NCBI GenBank assembly: GCA_054661495.1
Contig: BAAFSQ010000101.1
Span: forward strand, 1-33,022
Direction of reading: 5' to 3'
DNA: 33,022 nt
Origin: Zygophlyctis sp. KS116
Taxonomy: Eukaryota > Chytridiomycota
This document shows, in pieces, positions 8,410 to 18,422 of the stretch. The notes beneath the pieces are model-generated. The model searched no databases. It saw only the letters and a program-made list of their open reading frames with translations, and was not told where the DNA came from. The first letter of the stretch is position 1; every line of letters begins with the position of its first letter. A program made the translations under genes and the position numbers.

Positions 8410-9782
8410 TTATTCAAGCCTCTTTTCATTCAAATTTATCATCCCATCATTTAACAGTCTAGCCAGAATAAGCAGCCTTTCCTTTCCGATACGTCGATAA
8501 TTTGCAATCTGTATATCTTCAGGGGCTCCAGTAAATTCATATCTCCAATTCGAATAGTTCTTGTATGGAACCTTGGTATTTGCAACATCATCTAAGATAT
8601 GTCATTTTAATCATAATTACCGCTCATTTTGTTCAGTTCTACACCGATTTTATACTTTAGGTACTCCAACTTTACTTTCTTGTCAGTTGGTATTTTGCTT
8701 TTGATCGTTATTTTGCGTCCAGAATTTATGCTTTTAGATTCTTTTTGTCTAGCAGTTTTTGTAACATGCAAAAACTGATTATAACCTCCCATTTGACTAA
8801 AATTCAAAACGAATTTAACACTTGGAATAGAGCATTCATAGTTACCCTCTTTAAAACCATAGTTTTCCAATAAAAAGAAAAAAGGAATACTAAGAATGCT
8901 TAGAACCTACCAATCATCAAAAACGATGTTATTACTTTAGTGATTTTCTTGGCCGTTTCTAAAATTCTATCCCTAATATCCACAAGTTCCTCTTCTTTCT
9001 CAGCTTTTTCTTTAAATTGTGCATGGTCTGCATTTTTCCAAAGCTCCGCATAAATAGAGCAAAGGGATTTTTGATCATTCCTTTGACTTTTAATTTCTAA
9101 GGCGGCTATTTTTATTATTTTCATGCTTACCCGGGGTAATTATTTGAACAAAGCAATCATATCCAGTTTTGATTCGACGTTTTTTAACAAATCTACCAAA
9201 GTTAAAGCTTTATCGTCCGAAATGACCTTATCATCAACAACAGTGAAAGACATGAATCTCTCGCGGCCATTTTGACTTAAAAATTCATAAGCATAAGCTC
9301 GACTTTGTTCATTATTTACAATTTGAGGCAATGAGCTTGAATCTAGCTTGCCGATAATTGTGAAAAACCCAAGCCCATTTATCAGCTTTCTAGTACATCT
9401 CCTATATTTTCTAGTTCATTCTTACAATGTTGTATTAAGTATTCTATGCCTTCATTAGATTTGATTGTTTTAATCTTGATCTCTTTGGCTTTTAATTTCC
9501 ATGTGTTTTGAACAGAGATTGGGAGATTCTTCCATGCATTTGCTGAAATAACTCTTGCATTGACACCTTGAGCATTTTCTAGGCCTTTCATGTTTTCATT
9601 TCCAAATATATCTACAATATTAATGATAACAATGTACCATATCTACACTCTTTGACAAACAGAGCATATCCAGTCAGCTTGAAAATTTCCCCGGGATTCA
9701 TAGAGTTTTGATGTGTCCGATCTGTTACTTCATGAGCCGCATTGGCCACCGCAGAGCTCTCATACAATAGAACCTGACTCAT
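8410..9782 (-). CDS. HMG-box DNA-binding protein with two HMG-like boxes
   Basis: Predicted DNA-bending protein assembled from about seven exons. Well-supported introns are 9612-9637, 9106-9130, 8907-8935 and 8592-8620. Two further joins near 9347-9396 and 9190-9260 are needed for frame, but their exact ends are uncertain. Box 1 runs through KLTGYALFVKE (exon 1) to ISANAWKNLPISVQNTWKLKAKE. Box 2 is seen as KKRRIKTGYDCFVQIIT followed by LCSIYAELWKNADHAQFKEKAEKE. The region after box 2 is lysine-rich and not recognised. Two boxes in tandem recall mitochondrial TFAM/Abf2 or animal HMGB, but no clear presequence is visible. The start is the ATG at 9782. Confidence 0.65.
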
Positions 9783-9957
9783 TTTCGATAAAATTTTCTT
9801 ATCAATTCTCTTATTCAATTTGCTCAAAATTCGCGAAAATCTGCAAAATCCGCGACGCCAAAACAGTACAGAGCCCCTTTTTAAACCCCCAAAAATTAAC
9901 CCTTACTCCCTCACATTCCGGATTGTGCTCTCGAAATTATAGGCTCTTAAAGAAATA
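9783..9957. promoter_or_regulatory. Divergent spacer between the HMG-box gene and the p47-like gene
   Basis: A 175 nt region between opposite start codons. It contains the palindromic TTCGCGAA core (9830-9837, extended by AA) and CCGCGACGCC at 9850-9859. These resemble the CGCGAAA motifs in other divergent spacers of this window. No coding exon is apparent. Confidence 0.4.
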
Positions 9958-10972
9958 ATGGAACAATTCATGGAAATGACGGGTACTAAAGACCAGGGAC
10001 TAGCAGAATTTTATATTTCTTCGGCAGATGGAGATGTAAATAAAGCCGTAAACATATATTTTGAGTCGGTAAAAGGATCTTCTAAAATTGCTACACTCTC
10101 TGGAAATTCAAAAATTCAAAATCCAAATACATTCTTTGCCGGAGGAGATAAATCTGGTGTTTTACTTGAAGGGAATCCAGATAAGCCAAAACAAGATCTT
10201 GTAAAGGAAATAGTAAATTTGGCGTCGCAATCTAAATCTTTTGATGATGAATCGTCTACAGAATCTAGTTCACAATTTAAAGGAACTGGATTCAAGTTGG
10301 GAGCTTCATCGTCAAATCAAGAGTCTAAAAATGAAATTGTTGAAAAACAAGATGAAATTGTAAAATTTAAATCTTTAATATTAGGCTTCTAGAACTCTAA
10401 CATTTTGGAAAAATGGATTTTCTATAGATGATGGGCCTTTAAGAGATTTTAATGATGCAGAAAATGAAGCGTTTTTAAATTCTATAAAAAATGGAATGGC
10501 GCCATTACAATATCTGAATTTGAAACCTGGGCAAAAAGTGGAATTGAAAATCGCACATAGATCTGATCAAGACTTTGAACCTCCTCCAAAAGCTCCAATG
10601 AAGGCATTTAGTGGTACAGGTCAACGGCTAGGTTCTATTGTTCCAGGAGCACCTCTAAATGCCACTACTAGCCTTGGTGCTTCTAGTCCAGAAAAGTCTC
10701 AAAATATTAAATTTCAAGTAAATCAAGATGAACCGATAACTACTGTTCAAATTAGACTAGGAGATGGGACAAGATTGGTATTGAAATGTAATCATTCACA
10801 TACGATAAGACATGTACGGGATTTTATAATTGCCTCAAGACCTGGAGAATCAGCTAGATTGTGGATTTTACAAACAGTACATCCAGTTGTGGTTTTAGGA
10901 AATCTTGATCAAACGATTAAAGAAGCTGGATTACTAAATTCAGTGATTATTCAAAAATATATCAACGTTTAA
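9958..10972 (+). CDS. SHP1: p47/Shp1-like UBA-SEP-UBX cofactor of Cdc48/p97
   Basis: Adaptor that links the Cdc48/p97 ATPase to ubiquitinated or membrane-fusion substrates. Two exons (9958-10359, 10385-10972) with a 25 nt intron give 329 residues. A UBA-like domain spans about 1-45. The linker contains the p47-type NTFFAGGDKSGV segment. A SEP domain begins right after the intron (TLTFWKNGFSIDDGPLRDF), and a C-terminal UBX domain starts about residue 250 with ITTVQIRLGDGTRLVLK. Domain order and size match NSFL1C/p47. The last 11 nt overlap antisense with the end of the uS9m gene. Confidence 0.92.
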
Positions 10973-11720
10973 CCCAAGCAATCTTCTTTCTTGCTTTAGG
11001 CTGACCAGTCTTTTTCCTTTCCACTTGACGGGTATCTGGCTTTAAAAGTCCAGACTCTTTTAAAATAGATTCTAAATTTGGTTCATGAAGTATTAGACCT
11101 CTAGCAATTCCTAATCCAACAGCACCTGCTTGACTAGACTTTCCTCCTCCATTTACTATAGCCCAAATATTAAATTTCCCCCATACATCTACTGTATCCA
11201 ATGCCTTTACAGTCTGAACTCTTTCTGAATCATTTTGAAAATAGTCTGATAAATGCTCTCCATTGACCATAATTTCCCCTTTTCCTGGAATCAAATACAC
11301 CTGTGCTTTTGAAGTTTTTCTAGAAGCTAGAGAGACTGATCTACCATATTCATCTAATTTTGGATATTCTACGACTGGTCTCTTAAAAAAAGAGTCTGGT
11401 TTCATGTATTTTTCTAAAAAAGTCTGTAATTCTTCTCCTTCATGTTCAGAAAACAAGTGTTTTCTAGAATAAACAAGATCTAATTTTCCCCTTAATTCTA
11501 AATATTCCCTTTCAGATGTTTTTATCGATAGTCTATCCAAGAATTCTCGGTCATTCATCCATCTAACCTTGGGTTTCTCTATTGGAGCAGTTATAGGTTC
11601 AATATCCTGAATTTTCTCGATATACCGATTCAATGTCAACAATGCATCAAAATAGTATGGATTCCCAGTAAAATATGCAGGATGGGACTGTAAATGGGAG
11701 ATTGTGGAGAGTTTTCTCAT
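10962..11720 (-). CDS. MRPS9: Mitochondrial ribosomal protein uS9m
   Basis: Small-subunit mitoribosome protein, 252 residues in one exon. The C-terminal half carries the S9 core: GRSVSLASRKTSKAQVYLIP, GEIMVNGEHLSDYF, then VNGGGKSSQAGAVGLGIARG, ending in the basic KARKKIAWVKR tail that enters the ribosomal P site in the family. The N-terminal 110 residues are a mitochondrial extension. Its stop lies inside the 3' coding end of the opposite p47-like gene (overlap 10962-10972), so the conserved terminal basic residues are encoded antisense to that gene's last codons. Confidence 0.92.
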   Translation of the reverse strand: MRKLSTISHLQSHPAYFTGNPYYFDALLTLNRYIEKIQDIEPITAPIEKPKVRWMNDREFLDRLSIKTSEREYLELRGKLDLVYSRKHLFSEHEGEELQTFLEKYMKPDSFFKRPVVEYPKLDEYGRSVSLASRKTSKAQVYLIPGKGEIMVNGEHLSDYFQNDSERVQTVKALDTVDVWGKFNIWAIVNGGGKSSQAGAVGLGIARGLILHEPNLESILKESGLLKPDTRQVERKKTGQPKARKKIAWVKR

Positions 11721-11828
11721 TTTCTTGAGGGTTTAATTCGAATAAAATCTAATAAAATCTAATAAAATCTAATATTAAAGCAGAAATTAAACCATAAATT
11801 ATAGCATAAATTAAACCGTAAAACATTT
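11721..11828. promoter_or_regulatory. Divergent spacer between uS9m and the MCUR1-like gene with short repeats
   Basis: A 108 nt, almost pure A/T promoter region between two genes for mitochondrial proteins. It contains the decamer AATAAAATCT three times in perfect tandem (11741-11770). A 15 nt near-repeat, AAATTAAACC(A/G)TAAA, occurs at 11784-11798 and 11808-11822, just upstream of the + strand ATG. The repeats may be regulatory or simple slippage products. Confidence 0.45.
11741..11770. repeat. Tandem decamer AATAAAATCT x3
   Basis: Three exact head-to-tail copies followed by a diverged one (AATATTAAAG). They lie between the divergent uS9m and MCUR1-like start codons. Confidence 0.85.
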
Positions 11829-12498
11829 ATGATTCGTCACTTTTCCACCTTTGACACTTATAGAATTGTACGATCACTGGAAAGATCTGGCCTTTCTCGT
11901 CGTAAATCAGTAGCAATTATGCTTGTTATGGACAATATTCTAAAATCTCACATTGAAAATATCTCAAATTCTACTTTACAAAGATCTGAATTAGAAAATC
12001 AGAATTATTCTTACAAGGCTTCTCTATCTAAACAGAGAGATGAATTATCTTCTCTTAGACTAAAAGAGTCTGCAACTTTAAAATCTGAGAATGAATCTCT
12101 TGTAAAAGAATTGGAAAGATTAAATTCAAAATTTAATGAATTAAACTCTTCACTAAAATCAGAAATCAATTTAGACTTGAATAATCATAAATCAGAAAAT
12201 AGGGAAATTGGAACAGAAATTCATCTTGAAACTTCTCAAGTGATTCATAAATTACTAGTAAAGGTATCAGTCTTGAAAATGAATATGGAAACAGTAAAGG
12301 TGAATCTTACTAGAGATATTGTATGTAAGTGTTTTTTTATTAAAATTAAAATGATATAATTCTGATTTAATATTAGAATTATATCATTTTATATAAATTT
12401 CTGACGTTTTAGGGAATTGTTTTGGATTTTTAATTGGAATCTTGACTCTAGATTTTTTTATTCCAAAAACTGTTAATAAAAATGACACAATTGATTAG
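11829..12498 (+). CDS. MCUR1/CCDC90 family (DUF1640) mitochondrial coiled-coil protein
   Basis: Members of this family sit in the mitochondrial inner membrane; the animal versions regulate the calcium uniporter or proline metabolism. The start MIRHFSTFDTYRIVRSLE contains the family signature F-D-T-Y and leads into the GLSRRKSVAIMLVMDNIL head helix. A long coiled coil follows (about 45-150). Exon 2 (12413-12498) encodes a hydrophobic segment, NCFGFLIGILTLDFF, fitting the C-terminal membrane anchor. The intron at 12325-12412 is 88 nt, exceptionally long here, and contains a 17-bp hairpin. The next gene (COG6) starts at 12482, inside the last codons of this one. About 193 residues. Confidence 0.8.
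12347..12391 (+). repeat. 17-bp perfect inverted repeat inside the MCUR1-like intron
   Basis: Left arm TAAAATGATATAATTCT at 12347-12363, 11 nt loop, right arm AGAATTATATCATTTTA at 12375-12391. It lies wholly within the 88 nt intron, and its right arm hides an alternative AG acceptor at 12375-12376 that would bring an immediate stop. Folding would bring the donor (12325) and true acceptor (12412) to a distance closer to that of the usual 25-30 nt introns. Confidence 0.85.
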
Positions 12499-14614
12499 AG
12501 ACTTGAATGTAGAGTCTTTAAAAGTATTATCAGAGATTTATGAGACTCAAGATTCTTTTAAATCTAGAAATTTAACTCTAGAAATTCAAAATAAGATGAA
12601 TAAATTAAGTCAACGGATTAATAGAGGGAATTCTCAAGTTAAAATGGTAATTTATTTTTTACAATTTTTTAGAGTTGTGATTCTATTGATCAAGATTTAA
12701 ATATTTTTCAAGATACATTTAATAAAGTATCAGAGAAATTGGACAATTCAAGGTCAAGTACAGAAACAGTTTTAGGAATTTCGCGTCAATTAAAGTCAAA
12801 GAGGTTTATATTAAATAATTTACTATTAGGGATGCATGCACGCAGGAATTGGAAATGATTTCAATGTTTGTACAGTCATTTACACTCTCAAAAGATGAAA
12901 TTGATACTCTAACGAAAAATCCAAAAATGGATTCAGACTTTTTTAAGATTTTAGAGAAATTAAGTAGAGTCAATCAGAATACAAGGACATATTTAATGGA
13001 TGTTAATCCAGAACTAGGGTATTTTAAAGTTTTTTTAAAATTGAAAAAGGCAAGAATGTTTGGATATATTGTCTCCAGTTCATGATTTTGCTTTTAGCAA
13101 GGTTTATTCTTGGACTCAATCTCAAATTCTTTCTGTTCGTGTAGATTCCCCAGAAATTCCCAAAGGTTTAGTTGAAGGTGTTAGGGCTTTAAGATCTAGA
13201 CCGGTTCTTTTTCAGTATGTAAAAGATGATTAAACTTAGATCAATTTTAGATGAAATTGTGAGTCTGCGTAAGAATGTTGTACAAAGAGCATTTATAGAG
13301 GCTCTGACTCAAGGTGGGCCTGGTGGGGTTCCAAGGCCTATAGATATGTATGCACATGATCCTTTACGTTATATTGGAGATATATTGGCTTGGGTGCATC
13401 AGTCGAGTGCTAGTGAGAAAGAAATGATTGAATCACTTTTTGGGAATAGTACTTTGAATGTGGATAGTGAAGAAATATTTAAAGATTTACCAGATTTTGA
13501 TTTAGATACGGTGTCGGTGTCAAGTTTGTTACAGAGACATTTTGAAGGGATTTGTAGGCCATTGAAGACGCGAATTGATCATTTATTAGAATCTCAATCT
13601 AGTCCAATCTTATTATACCGTATGGCAAATTTGATTCAATTTTATGGGCAGACAATCTCTAAAATTTCTGGGGATAAGGCTCCGATTTCTATACAAATTG
13701 AAGAGTAACAATCACATAATTTTAATAATAGGCTCGCGAATATTGCGTTTAAAGTCTTCTTTGATAGATTAAATACTCAAGCGTCTCAACTGGTGAGCGT
13801 TTCGGATGTATTTTTTTAAAGTTAATTTTTAGGTTCCTTCTGGTGATTTACTACCGCTAGCTGCCCATCAAGCCTCTCTTGAACAATTGGTAAAATCTTA
13901 TTTGGCTAATTTTTAGAAAGATATTCTTCTCTCTCATGAAACTTCACTTTCTTTGACTAGCCAACCTGTTCTGGATAGTTCAAAGATTGTTGTAGCAGTC
14001 TTGGATCCCTTGAAGCAGTCTTTTAACATTATTTCGGAAAAATTGAAAAATCCACTAGAAAAATCAATATTTCTAGTCAACTGCTATAATCTTATTTTGG
14101 TAATTTATTTCTTTGCTTATTTAAAAGACTACAATGAGTATGTTTTCATTTACTATTGGGCATACCGATGACATGCAGGCATTATTGGACTTGCAAACAG
14201 AAACTTTGGTAGAAGAACAGGTTTTATCATTTAAACTAAATGTAGTATACAAATATTTTAAAACAATCTGGATTGGCTGCGCTATTACAGAGTGTTGAGA
14301 AAAACAAGAAATCAAATGTATTATTTTTTCGATTGAAAATTTAGATACCTCTAGCTCAAGATGAAAAAACTAATCGTACCATGGTAATTCGATCAATGTC
14401 TTTTTTAGATAATTTTTTATCATCAATTAGCTCGGATATTAGTCTGCAACTTTCTCGAATAACTTCTGCTAAATTACTAAAGACAGTCATGAAGCGTGGA
14501 TTTGTTAGATTTTTGGAAGTTTACAAGAGATTGTCACTGGATTTAACAGAAGAGTATGGTGATTCTATAGAACTTAGGACTCCCCAAGAGGTTGAGACGC
14601 TCTTGTCACTCTAG
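12482..14614 (+). CDS. COG6: Conserved oligomeric Golgi complex subunit 6
   Basis: COG6 belongs to lobe B of the COG tether for retrograde intra-Golgi traffic. Eleven exons are joined across ten introns of 25-31 nt: 12647-12672, 12804-12829, 13019-13049, 13215-13239, 13705-13731, 13808-13832, 13890-13916, 14100-14127, 14221-14245 and 14318-14344. The result is 621 residues in a single frame, close to the usual 650. Landmarks are QECLDILSPVHDFAFSKVYSWT, the diagnostic EALTQGGPGGVPRPIDMYAH followed by DPLRYIGDILAWVHQ, and QSGLAALLQSVEKN near the end. The first ATG overlaps the upstream gene's stop by 17 nt on the same strand. A downstream ATG at 12596 would avoid this but cut the N-terminus. 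Confidence 0.93.
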
Positions 14615-14649
14615 GATCAAGTTTAGGCGAGTTAAAATCTGCTTGTGAT

Positions 14650-15876
14650 ATGAGAAACAAAACTAGTAAAGAGAGCAAGATTGAATGCAGATTTGATCCA
14701 CCACTTTGGATCCAAAGGCGAGCATTTGTTGCCAAGTTTCTTGTAGAAAATGCAGTTGAATCGGTCTTTGATTTTGGTTGTGGCGATGGATCTCTAATTC
14801 AAGTTTTAATAAATAATTGTAAGTTCCTTAAATTGGGTGGAGTTGACATAAATGCTGAAGAAATTCAACTTGCGATTGAAAATTGTTCCCCGACAGAACA
14901 AGACTTTAAGGAAAAAAGAGAATTGCCTTTAGATCTCAAGTTCTTTATGGGATCAATTGATTTACCAGACCATCAATGCAAAGATTGTGATGCGATCACA
15001 ATGATTGAAGTGTAATCATTTTCTATGATAGAATAGGATTGAACATTTACCAGCAGATGTTTTGGATCGGTTTCCAAAGCTACTTTTCGGTATTTATAAA
15101 CCAAAATTTGTTATAATTTCAACTCCAAACTCAGAATTCAATATAAACTTTCCAAATCTAAACTATGGAACGCCAAAATCTACCTATAGACATTGGGATC
15201 ATCAATTTGAGTGGACTAGACAGGAATTTCAAGATTGGTAATATTGTCTTTAAAGTTTACATTTAGGTCCTCAAAAGTCGCTCAGTCATATGAATATGAT
15301 GTATCGTTCCATAATGTGGGCTATTTTGTTAATAAGAATGGATCTGATGTTGGGGGCTGTACACAGGTAGCAATCTTTAAGCGATTAGTTGCAAACGATA
15401 AATCGGAAAGTGAAGAATTAGCAAATAGCTCTTATAAACTCATGTCTAGTATTGATTATCCATATTTTGAAGAATCTAATTTTACCGAAACGGATATTTT
15501 GGATGCAATTGTTGAACATGCAAAGGCAATATTCAAAAAAGAAATTCAATGGAGGCCAGAAATCTCTGCTGATTCTTTTAAGATTACTCTGAATGAGATT
15601 TGGAATATCTTGCGAGTTCGCCAAATGTGTAAAAGATTTGAAAATTTGGAGAGAATAGTTTCTAGTGACTCTGGTCTCAAGCTTTTTAATCGTATATCTG
15701 ATAATATGCTGGAGTGTCTCTTCGAGATTCCATCAGTAGCTGTAAAATTACCACATCACAATCATGCAAAGGATCTACTTCCATTTGAGGAATTGTGTAT
15801 TAACAAGTCGGAAGAGGGATCGTTTGACGGATGGGGGCAAGCCAAAAGTGACTTGATAGTCAAAAGCGGTTGGTAG
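14650..15876 (+). CDS. HEN1: HEN1-type small-RNA 2'-O-methyltransferase
   Basis: HEN1 methylates the 3'-terminal ribose of small RNAs (miRNA, siRNA or piRNA) and so protects them from tailing and decay. Exons 14650-15011, 15037-15237 and 15267-15876 with 25 and 29 nt introns give 390 residues. The FDPPLWIQRRAFV start, the SAM-binding DFGCGDG (41-47) and the metal-site E-V-I-E-H (120-124, formed across the first intron) are present. YRHWDHQFEWTRQEF supplies the fourth ligand histidine. The catalytic core therefore looks complete. The C-terminal 150 residues are not recognised; there is no double-stranded RNA-binding domain as in the plant enzyme, so the architecture is like animal HENMT1. Confidence 0.9.
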
Positions 15877-15923
15877 ATCATGCATAATTGTCGCAAAAAT
15901 ATATCTATAGTATTCCTAATTAT

Positions 15924-18401
15924 TTATTCACGAGCAGAACTCTTCTTCTTCTTTTTGGTTACTACAGTAAAGCTGGATTCATCTTTTCCAATGCTAGAAT
16001 TTGATGTTTTCTCTTCCAATAGACGGCGGCGGATATATTCCTCTCCAAACTTTCGTGTATCAATAGAAGGGATTCCCCCAAGAGTATCATCACAAATATT
16101 GGTGATAAAAGTTTGGTCATTCACAGATATAGATTGCAAGATCGAGAAAAAATCATTAACTATACTCTGAATCATATAAAAACATACCGTTAACACCAGA
16201 GCTGGGAGGAATAGATTTTAAGGCAGAATAAAACCAATTAGTGAATGCAGGTGAAGCTTGGATCTTTGGTTTAGGAGCAGTTTTCACAGGAGCAAAGGCA
16301 GCAGACGGCTTGGCAGGTAATACTATACCATGTTGTGGAGAAGCATTTGCAGTGGGTGAAGTTAAGAGAGGCGCAGCTGGTCTTTCAAGTTAGTTTATTC
16401 CGTATTCTTACCTTGATTCAGCCACAGGATGAACAACTTGACCACCTTTTCCAACAGTTTGCCATCCTGAAGAAATCACTTCTCTTGATGCAACAACATT
16501 CTTAATTTGATTTGAGGTTGGCCCGGTGTGAGGGCGAGGTGCTTTTATAAGGTTTCCAGCAGCTGGAGCATTGACCAGATCTGCATAACGCTTGGCTCCT
16601 CCAATCACTACATTGGGCTTCCCTTGAAAATCAATATTTTTTTTTTGTATATTCTCTTCTACCATAATTTCTGAAAATTTAAGAGCTGCAGGTTTTGAAA
16701 CGTTTGATCCCCAAACATGACCTTCAGGTTTCGAAATATTGGCATTTTGAGCCTCAGCTTTCATGATCGCAGAAGCTTGGGCCAGAACGTGCTCATCCGC
16801 TTTTTTCTGACGTTCTTGTTCTATTTGGAGTCGACGTATTTCTTCCTTATCCTGTATATCTTTCATCTTCATCTTTTCCGAAGGTCCCTGGCCTGAAGGC
16901 ATTCCTCCAGCTTTTGCCCAAGGTGCCATAGTTGTACTAGCCTTTATAGGCGAGACTTCCTCTGATTTGATTGGTTTTTCACTTCTTTTTTTATCTGCAG
17001 TAACTGGTGAAAGTGGTTTTGGTTTTGGGGGCAGAGCCATGGGGTCCGCAACAGCCTTACTATTCTTGGTAGAAGGCGCAGGGTGAGATACAGGCGATAC
17101 TTGTAATGCTTCCATCTTTTCCTCCAAGGGTAAAGATTGATTTTTTGCATAAACATCTACCTCTGGTCTAGATCCAATCGTAGAAGCTAACATTGATTCG
17201 GGTGCAATTGGTCTCTGGGGAGGGGCCACGGCACTTACCACAGGATTATTATGCCTGCTATCTTCCCATGTTGGCCTTACAGCGCTCAATGAAGGTATTC
17301 CCCATGATGTACCAGTATGATCAGGTTTGATAACATTGGAGACTGTAGAATTATTATTCCCAGTTTGTCCCATACCAAAACGAGCCTGATCTTGTTGCTG
17401 AGAACTTAAAACCATTGCAGCAACCCTTCGCTCATATATTAACCTCGACATTGTATGAGATTCCTCCAATTCAGCTAAAAAGGGAACTTTAGATCCAAAT
17501 CTTGAAATAAGAGCAGCAATTGAAATAAACCCAGGGTCTTCAACATGCTTGATAGGTAAATCTGGTGGAAAGAATCCTTCAGAGTACCAATCTTGCATTT
17601 GCTGCGAACTAAAAGGTCCTATTATTCAATGTTAATTCAGCCTACCTTGCAAAATGCCTGATGGATCTCTATACATCCACGACTGTGGAGTGAAAGTAAA
17701 TGGTGGAATTCTAGGCAATAGCGGAGCACCTCTAGAATACATATCTGTTCTAGGATCATGTAAGCCCAATGGTACTTCTTGAGTATTTTTCTGATTTGAT
17801 AATTCAATCTGACCAATTCTTTGTTTAGGCTCTACTAAATCTTGAGGACTATTATTATGAAAAGCTTTTGTAGAAAAAGAATTTTGCACCGAATGATTAT
17901 CCAAAATCTCACGATGATTCTTTTCAACCTCTTTTTCCAGTTTTCCACCATCAGATAATTTTTTCGAGGCGTCCTGAAAAACACCATCTGAACCGAAACC
18001 TCCAATCCCCATTGGCATATCCCATAAATCTTGGGCTGATCCATTCGGAGACAGGATTTCTTCTTCGGGAAATGATTTAACTTCTAAATAATCATTAAGT
18101 AATATTTACCTTTACGATTCGCTGGTTTTCTATTCTTATCATGATGCTGCCTCTGCTTAGTATCTGCATTAATATTTGCAGATGCGATCAACTTTTTCTC
18201 AACTTCTGACAATGGAAGATTAGCCATCGGCACTAGTGTTTCAACTGAACAAACAAATGGAACTTCTTGCAATGCCAAAGGGATTGGCAAGGGCGTTGAA
18301 AAGTAGGATAGTAATACTTCTTTAGAGTAGGAATATTGGGACTTTTCTGGAGCTTTTGCAGGCTGACCAGTCGTCTGAGCCCAAGTCAATTTCGATTCCA
18401 T
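15924..18401 (-). CDS. GYF domain protein (GIGYF/Smy2 family)
   Basis: GYF proteins bind proline-rich partners and act in translational repression and mRNA decay. Five exons (18401-18110, 18083-17646, 17618-16412, 16381-16188, 16159-15924) give 788 residues. The GYF domain is split by a 27 nt intron: WMYRDPSGILQG, then PFSSQQMQDWYSEGFFPPDL and SRFGSKVPF. A long low-complexity middle with charged RRLQIEQERQKKADE stretches follows. The C-terminus PAFTNWFYSALKSIPP, FGEEYIRRRLLEE and a final TVVTKKKKKS matches the GIGYF/Smy2 tail. The N-terminus YSYSKEVLLSYF matches their start (usually an eIF4E-type-partner region). It ends 47 nt from the convergent HEN1 stop. Confidence 0.88.
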
Positions 18402-18422
18402 TTTTTTTAGTAAACCTACACA

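Noticed and set aside
11741-11770. Possible CRISPR or satellite array
   Set aside because: Only three decamers without spacers, in a promoter-sized gap of a eukaryote. It is a simple tandem repeat.
12347-12391. Transcription terminator-type hairpin
   Set aside because: It lies inside an intron of a eukaryotic gene, is AT-rich, and is needed to be spliced out for the membrane anchor. Rho-independent termination does not apply.
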